Assembly: GCA_038030265.1 (NCBI GenBank)
Contig: CM075941.1
Span: 51,561,952 to 51,625,951, forward strand
DNA length: 64,000 nucleotides
Direction: 5' to 3'
DNA from: Corythucha ciliata
Taxonomy: Eukaryota > Arthropoda > Insecta > Hemiptera > Tingidae
The notes beneath the pieces were generated by a model that did not search any database, was not told the DNA's origin, and saw only the letters and a program-made list of their open reading frames with translations. Each line of letters begins with the position of its first letter. Position 1 is the first letter of the stretch. This document shows positions 60,040 through 64,000 of this stretch, one piece after another. Made by a program: the position numbers and the translations under genes.

Positions 60040-60343
60040 AATCCTATAATTCATGTAAGGTGTACGGATGTACAATACTCGCTTCACAGCCCAGCGGGCC
60101 TGGGTTCGAATCCGCAGCTATATGCTAATTTCAATGTAAGGCTGATGCGGCGAGTTGTGCAGCGATGTGCGTAAGGAGATAAAAACCACGCATCGACCTA
60201 AACGCCTGGGTAGTACAGATGTGAAGTGATCAGCTGATGGATATCAGGGCATGTTGTAAGAGTAAGAACTGCTTGAAAGGTTATAGGCGCCCGTGGGCTC
60301 GGTACACCTGAGTCTCCACCCTCAAAAGAAGAAGAAAAAAAAA
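60040..60343 (+). mobile_element. tRNA-like SINE (mirror copy)
   Basis: B-box GGTTCGAATCC is at 60103-60113, with an A-rich tail at about 60323-60343 directly before the foldback element. The A box is unclear. Same element as 9061-9370. Confidence 0.5.
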
Positions 60344-61900
60344 TGTTTGCGCAGTAAAGTTTGGACGATTTGTAATCACTTTTACTTTTAATTACTTACG
60401 ATTTATAATTATTCATAAGAAAACAAAATGGTACGGCAATTGCGTTTGATCGCCTGTTTGCCTGCAGAAATATCATAGGTAAACTTTCACTCACTGTCTC
60501 TTATTCGCTCTCTCTAAATAGCCATGTTCACCTTTCATTCTGTTAGAAAACCCTCTTGGTGTCTTTCACACACGCTGTCCTTTTCCCTCTGCTCCGTAAT
60601 TAACGTGAATTATTTTTTCCTCTAGCTGGATCTAGGCAGACAGGTCTCAAATTAAACGGTGCGTAGTTTTTTATTATCCTGCAACGTGACACAATGCCTG
60701 TGTTCTGATTGTCTGTTGACATGACCAAGGAGAGAAACCCTTTTTTGTTTTTGTTTTGTTTTTCAGATAATACTAGCACTCGGGCCAGACAGTGAAAATC
60801 CTACTGAGATTACTCTCTTTCTTTCTTTCTTGTTAAAATTCATATAAAAAGATAACAAATAATTCGCAGTGAAATGAATAGTATTTAGTTGGGCGGCAAA
60901 GACCTGTCCAAACAGCAATACTGCCCACACTTTTATCCGCCCGTAATATGTGGTCAAAATATTTTATAAATCTCAATTAATTTTAAAGTTTGATAGTGAT
61001 CTAGGTGATAATCAACTTCATTCATGATGGTTAAAAGCGTTTTGGCGTGATAATTTTGATCGCGTATTTTATTTTGCCTTTAAAGGTCACTTCTCATCAC
61101 TTTCATTAAACAACAAACGAGAGTCAATTTTTCATTTTCAAGCTCCCGTAAATTTTGGTAGCACGTAATCAGAGTGAAAATCAGAGAGTTATGGAGCGTT
61201 AAAATGGCTTTAGATACTTTTACTCTCGCGTACATTTAAACTTCCGCTCTTCACCTCTTTTGCTGTGGTCAGCTTTACTCTTGGAAAGCTTTTTCGAGCC
61301 TTTTGAACAGAACTGAATACAAATACGCTACCAAGACGCTTACGAGAGTGAGTTGTGATAGTGGTTGGTGGAGGGGAGGAGGGAGAGGTTAAGGTTTGAA
61401 GAATCTGAGAGCGGATATGTCTCTCAAAACTTGTAAATCCAGCTCACCAGATTATCTCACTTTCACACGAATTTCTTCCCTTACACTTTTTAACTATAAG
61501 TTGTCGGAAGACGCGATCGTGTCTAGGGGAGTGCGTTCTTGACGGGAGGCGGTTGACTGCGCGTTTTTTTTTGGGGGGGGGGGGCTTTAGACGGATGTCT
61601 ATTAGCTCAATACTTCTACAACGTAACACAGCATCATATCATGTGGCTCGTTAAATTCTCATGCCACATTCTTTGAGGAAGTCTAGAATTTTTTTATAAT
61701 AACATTTTTTAATATAACACGGCAATTTAGAGAGAGCGAATAACAGACAGTGAGTGAAAGTATACCTATGATATTTCTGCAGGCAAACAGGCGATCAAAC
61801 GCAATTGCCGTACCATTTCGTTTTCTTATGAATAATTATAAATCGTAAGTAATTACAAGTACAAGTGATTACAAATCGTCCAAACTTTACTGCGCAAACA
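60344..61900. mobile_element. Foldback-type element (mirror of 7513-9060)
   Basis: It has ~185-bp inverted ends starting TGTTTGCGCAG at 60344 and ending CTGCGCAAACA at 61900. It is about nine bases longer than the left copy through small indels. Confidence 0.75.
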
Positions 61901-61904
61901 TTTT

Positions 61905-62960
61905 TTCTTCCCTATAAAACTGTCGATTCGCGCTTTGAAAATTGCTAAAACTGGACTTCACGCGCTCTAAAAATTGGTGGCGACTGGTGAACTTTGGAAA
62001 ATGCCTAAAAAGATCATGATTACCCCCCGAAAGTAGCTAAATCGACCATTCGTGCGCTAAAATTGATCAGACTGGCCATTCTTGAGCCATATATGACTAA
62101 TCAAGCCTTGAAATCGGCCGAAATGACTTCACGTGCCCTGGAAATGCCTAAAATGATGATTCCTTCCCTGAAAATGGCAAAATCGACAATTTGCGCACCC
62201 GGAATGGTCAAACGTCATGCCTTGGCTTGATGCACTGGGTATTTGAGCCCTGACAATGGCAAAACTGACGATTTGTGTTTTTAAAATGGCTAAAATTACT
62301 ATATTTGAACCCTAGAAATTGCCGATTTAATTTACGAGCTCTAAAAATGTCTGAACAAGTGACTCCTGCCCTGAAAATGGCCAAATAGACCATTCGGAGC
62401 GCCGAAAATGGCCAACCTTGCTGTTCTCGCCGTGACTTGGGACGCACTATTCGCTCCTATAACTGGAAAGACTGACTTTATGCGCCCTAAAAATGGTAAT
62501 GGCTATTCAAGCCTTGAAATCGTCAAAATTGACTCTTTGTGCTCTGAAAAGCTGTGCCCAACAAAGTAAAATGTCAATTTTGAAGTAAAATATTCAGTTT
62601 TGAGGTAAAGTAATATTTTTTGGGCGGAACCGCAAGTTTCAAGGTAAAATCGTCAGTTTAGGAACGTTTTTGGGATGAAATCGTAATTTTTGGGGTAAAA
62701 TGACCAGTTTTGTATTAACGTCATCAGTTATGAGGCAACACGTCAGCTGTGGCGCGAAATCGTCTGTATTAGTATAAAATCGTCACGTTTGCGACGATTT
62801 TTTTTTTTTTTGTGTGAAGTCACCTGTTTTCAAGACAGAATGGCCTAAAATCACCCGTTTTGAGGGGAAAACTTAAGTTAAAGTGTGACATTGTCGGTTT
62901 TGGAGTATATTATCTAATTTTGAGGGGAAATTGTCCGATACCTTATTGTCAGAGTTTCGA
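61905..62960 (-). repeat. Families B and C periodic arrays (mirror of 6470-7510)
   Basis: GCCCTGAAAATGGC / GACTATTC-type ~30-bp units run to about 62520, then ~20-bp units like GGGGTAAAATCGTCAGTTTT. Reverse complement of the left-arm arrays. Confidence 0.7.
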
Positions 62961-63113
62961 AAAACGCTCGGAACTTCCACGACGTCGATCTCAGCTTCTT
63001 TTAACTTTTCAGTTAGCTGATTGAAGCATCGCGTGAAACTTGCTCTCTTTAACTTCTCGCTCTTTCGTTAATTTTTCCATTCCTCCGGACCTGTTATTCA
63101 CGGTCGCCAGATG
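62930..63113 (-). pseudogene. Gypsy gag start, primer-binding site and LTR edge (mirror)
   Basis: TCACGGTCGCCA at 63098-63109 is the reverse complement of the tRNA-Arg-like primer-binding site. The LTR edge TG is at 63112-63113. The gag-like frame runs leftwards from about 63080. Confidence 0.55.
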
Positions 63114-64000
63114 TTAAAAATCGAAAAAAATGGAAGGAATATGGTAAAAAAGGAGACAAATAAAAGAAAATTGTTGATTTATTTGTTCTTCTATTAAAGC
63201 AAGACTGGACTGAATTTATTTTTATAGCTGATTCCTTTGAATGGAGTGATTCAATTTTCAACACTTGAGATATGTATAGGGTTATGTCACAGGAACTATA
63301 TTTTACGTATCTACATTATTCAAGTATTTGTTTTGTTTTGTTTTGTTTTTTTTTTTCTGAAATATCCCCTGCGTCCTTTTTCCAGTCAGGACAATTTCTA
63401 TAGCCACACAGAAGATGAATTCGTATGACATTTTCCAAGTGCACTGGGACCAAATGGATCCCCCTTGCCTCCTTATTCATAACTCACTTAAAGCCTCTAC
63501 ACAAAATCACACTCTTTGTGTAACTTCATCATTCCTTACACACGCCCATTTTCATCAAGATCCTTAAATTCGCACAAGAGTATAACGAGGTCTGCGGTTA
63601 GTTTGGTATAGAAGGGGTTATAAGAGGTTCTCTTCCCTCAAGACCTCCAGGCTCAACAAGAAGAGCTGCACCCCCCACCCCCGCTCAATAAATCACTTAT
63701 TTCAGGACTTCCATCAATCCCGCTATTTCCACTATATATCAACCCTCTCAATTCTCGTATCTCATTGAAAATACTTTGCCCTCTCACACTCCCTCTCCGC
63801 AAGTGTTTCAATATGAAGGACTCCCTCTTCTTTGCAGAATGATTTCTATCACTGAGTCACAGCTTGGGGAAATACTATCAATGGTGTGATAAAACCAATA
63901 AAAAGAAATTTAATAGAGAACGAAAAAACGTTTTTTTTTTTTTTATCAGTCGCAATATTGTCCTAGTTGGCAAAAGCACAGTTAATTAAATCAGATAAAC

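Larger units (their letters stand above)
35475..64000 (-). repeat. Right arm of the giant inverted repeat
   Basis: This is the reverse-complement partner of 5417-28866. The match runs 35475-38523, skips the BEL element, resumes 45350-49750, skips 49751-55828, matches 55829-55890, skips 55891-57371, and continues 57372-64000 without the P-like composite. It reaches the window edge, so the repeat is longer than seen. Small indels exist; for example the left arm has ~20 extra bases around 22970-22990. Confidence 0.92.

Noticed and set aside
60050..60130. A tRNA gene at the B-box motif
   Set aside because: Only the B box is convincing. The acceptor and D arms do not fold, and an A-rich tail follows, so a SINE is more likely.

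Overview
The window reads as intergenic or heterochromatin-like DNA from an animal, most likely an arthropod. I find no host protein-coding gene, rRNA or canonical tRNA. Everything recognisable is a transposable element or repeat: a young BEL/Pao LTR retrotransposon, Ty3/gypsy relics, a 3'-truncated R1/Jockey-like LINE, two families of Penelope-like elements (PLEs), a P-element/THAP9-like DNA transposon, a Tc1/mariner-like deletion derivative, hAT-type MITEs, a tRNA-like SINE, and long degenerate arrays of ~30-bp units. The organism guess rests on this element mix and on an arthropod-type HTH (DUF4817-like) ORF; the species cannot be told.

Layout. 1-5416 is left flank: a small TIR element, array fragments, a gypsy pol relic and a 59-bp poly(A). 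From 5417 to 28866 runs the left arm of a very large inverted repeat whose right arm is 35475-64000 and leaves the window at its right edge. Between the arms (28867-35474) lie ATCGA-rich repeats, a 41-bp-arm hairpin, a 500-N assembly gap (29528-30027), the LINE fragment (30028-31806), another ~30-bp array and MITE debris.

The two arms are very similar in the stretches I compared by eye, but differ by large insertions, each with the empty site readable in the opposite arm. The left arm carries a 9.3-kb P-like composite (11722-21040). Nested in it are a 2.1-kb element with 720-bp inverted arms (17283-19359) and a head-to-head PLE pair (19369-20984) with hammerhead-ribozyme-like motifs. The right arm carries the complete BEL/Pao element (38524-45349; 412-bp LTRs differing at three sites; 5-bp target duplication TGTAG), a ~6.1-kb insertion containing a second PLE (49751-55828), and a ~1.5-kb insertion (55891-57371).

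The elements do not form a pathway; each encodes or encoded its own mobility functions. Nearly all coding regions are broken, and many frameshifts fall in or beside homopolymer runs even in the young BEL element, so some may be base-calling errors. The large palindrome is either a real inverted duplication or an inverted haplotig joined across the N gap; sequence alone cannot decide.
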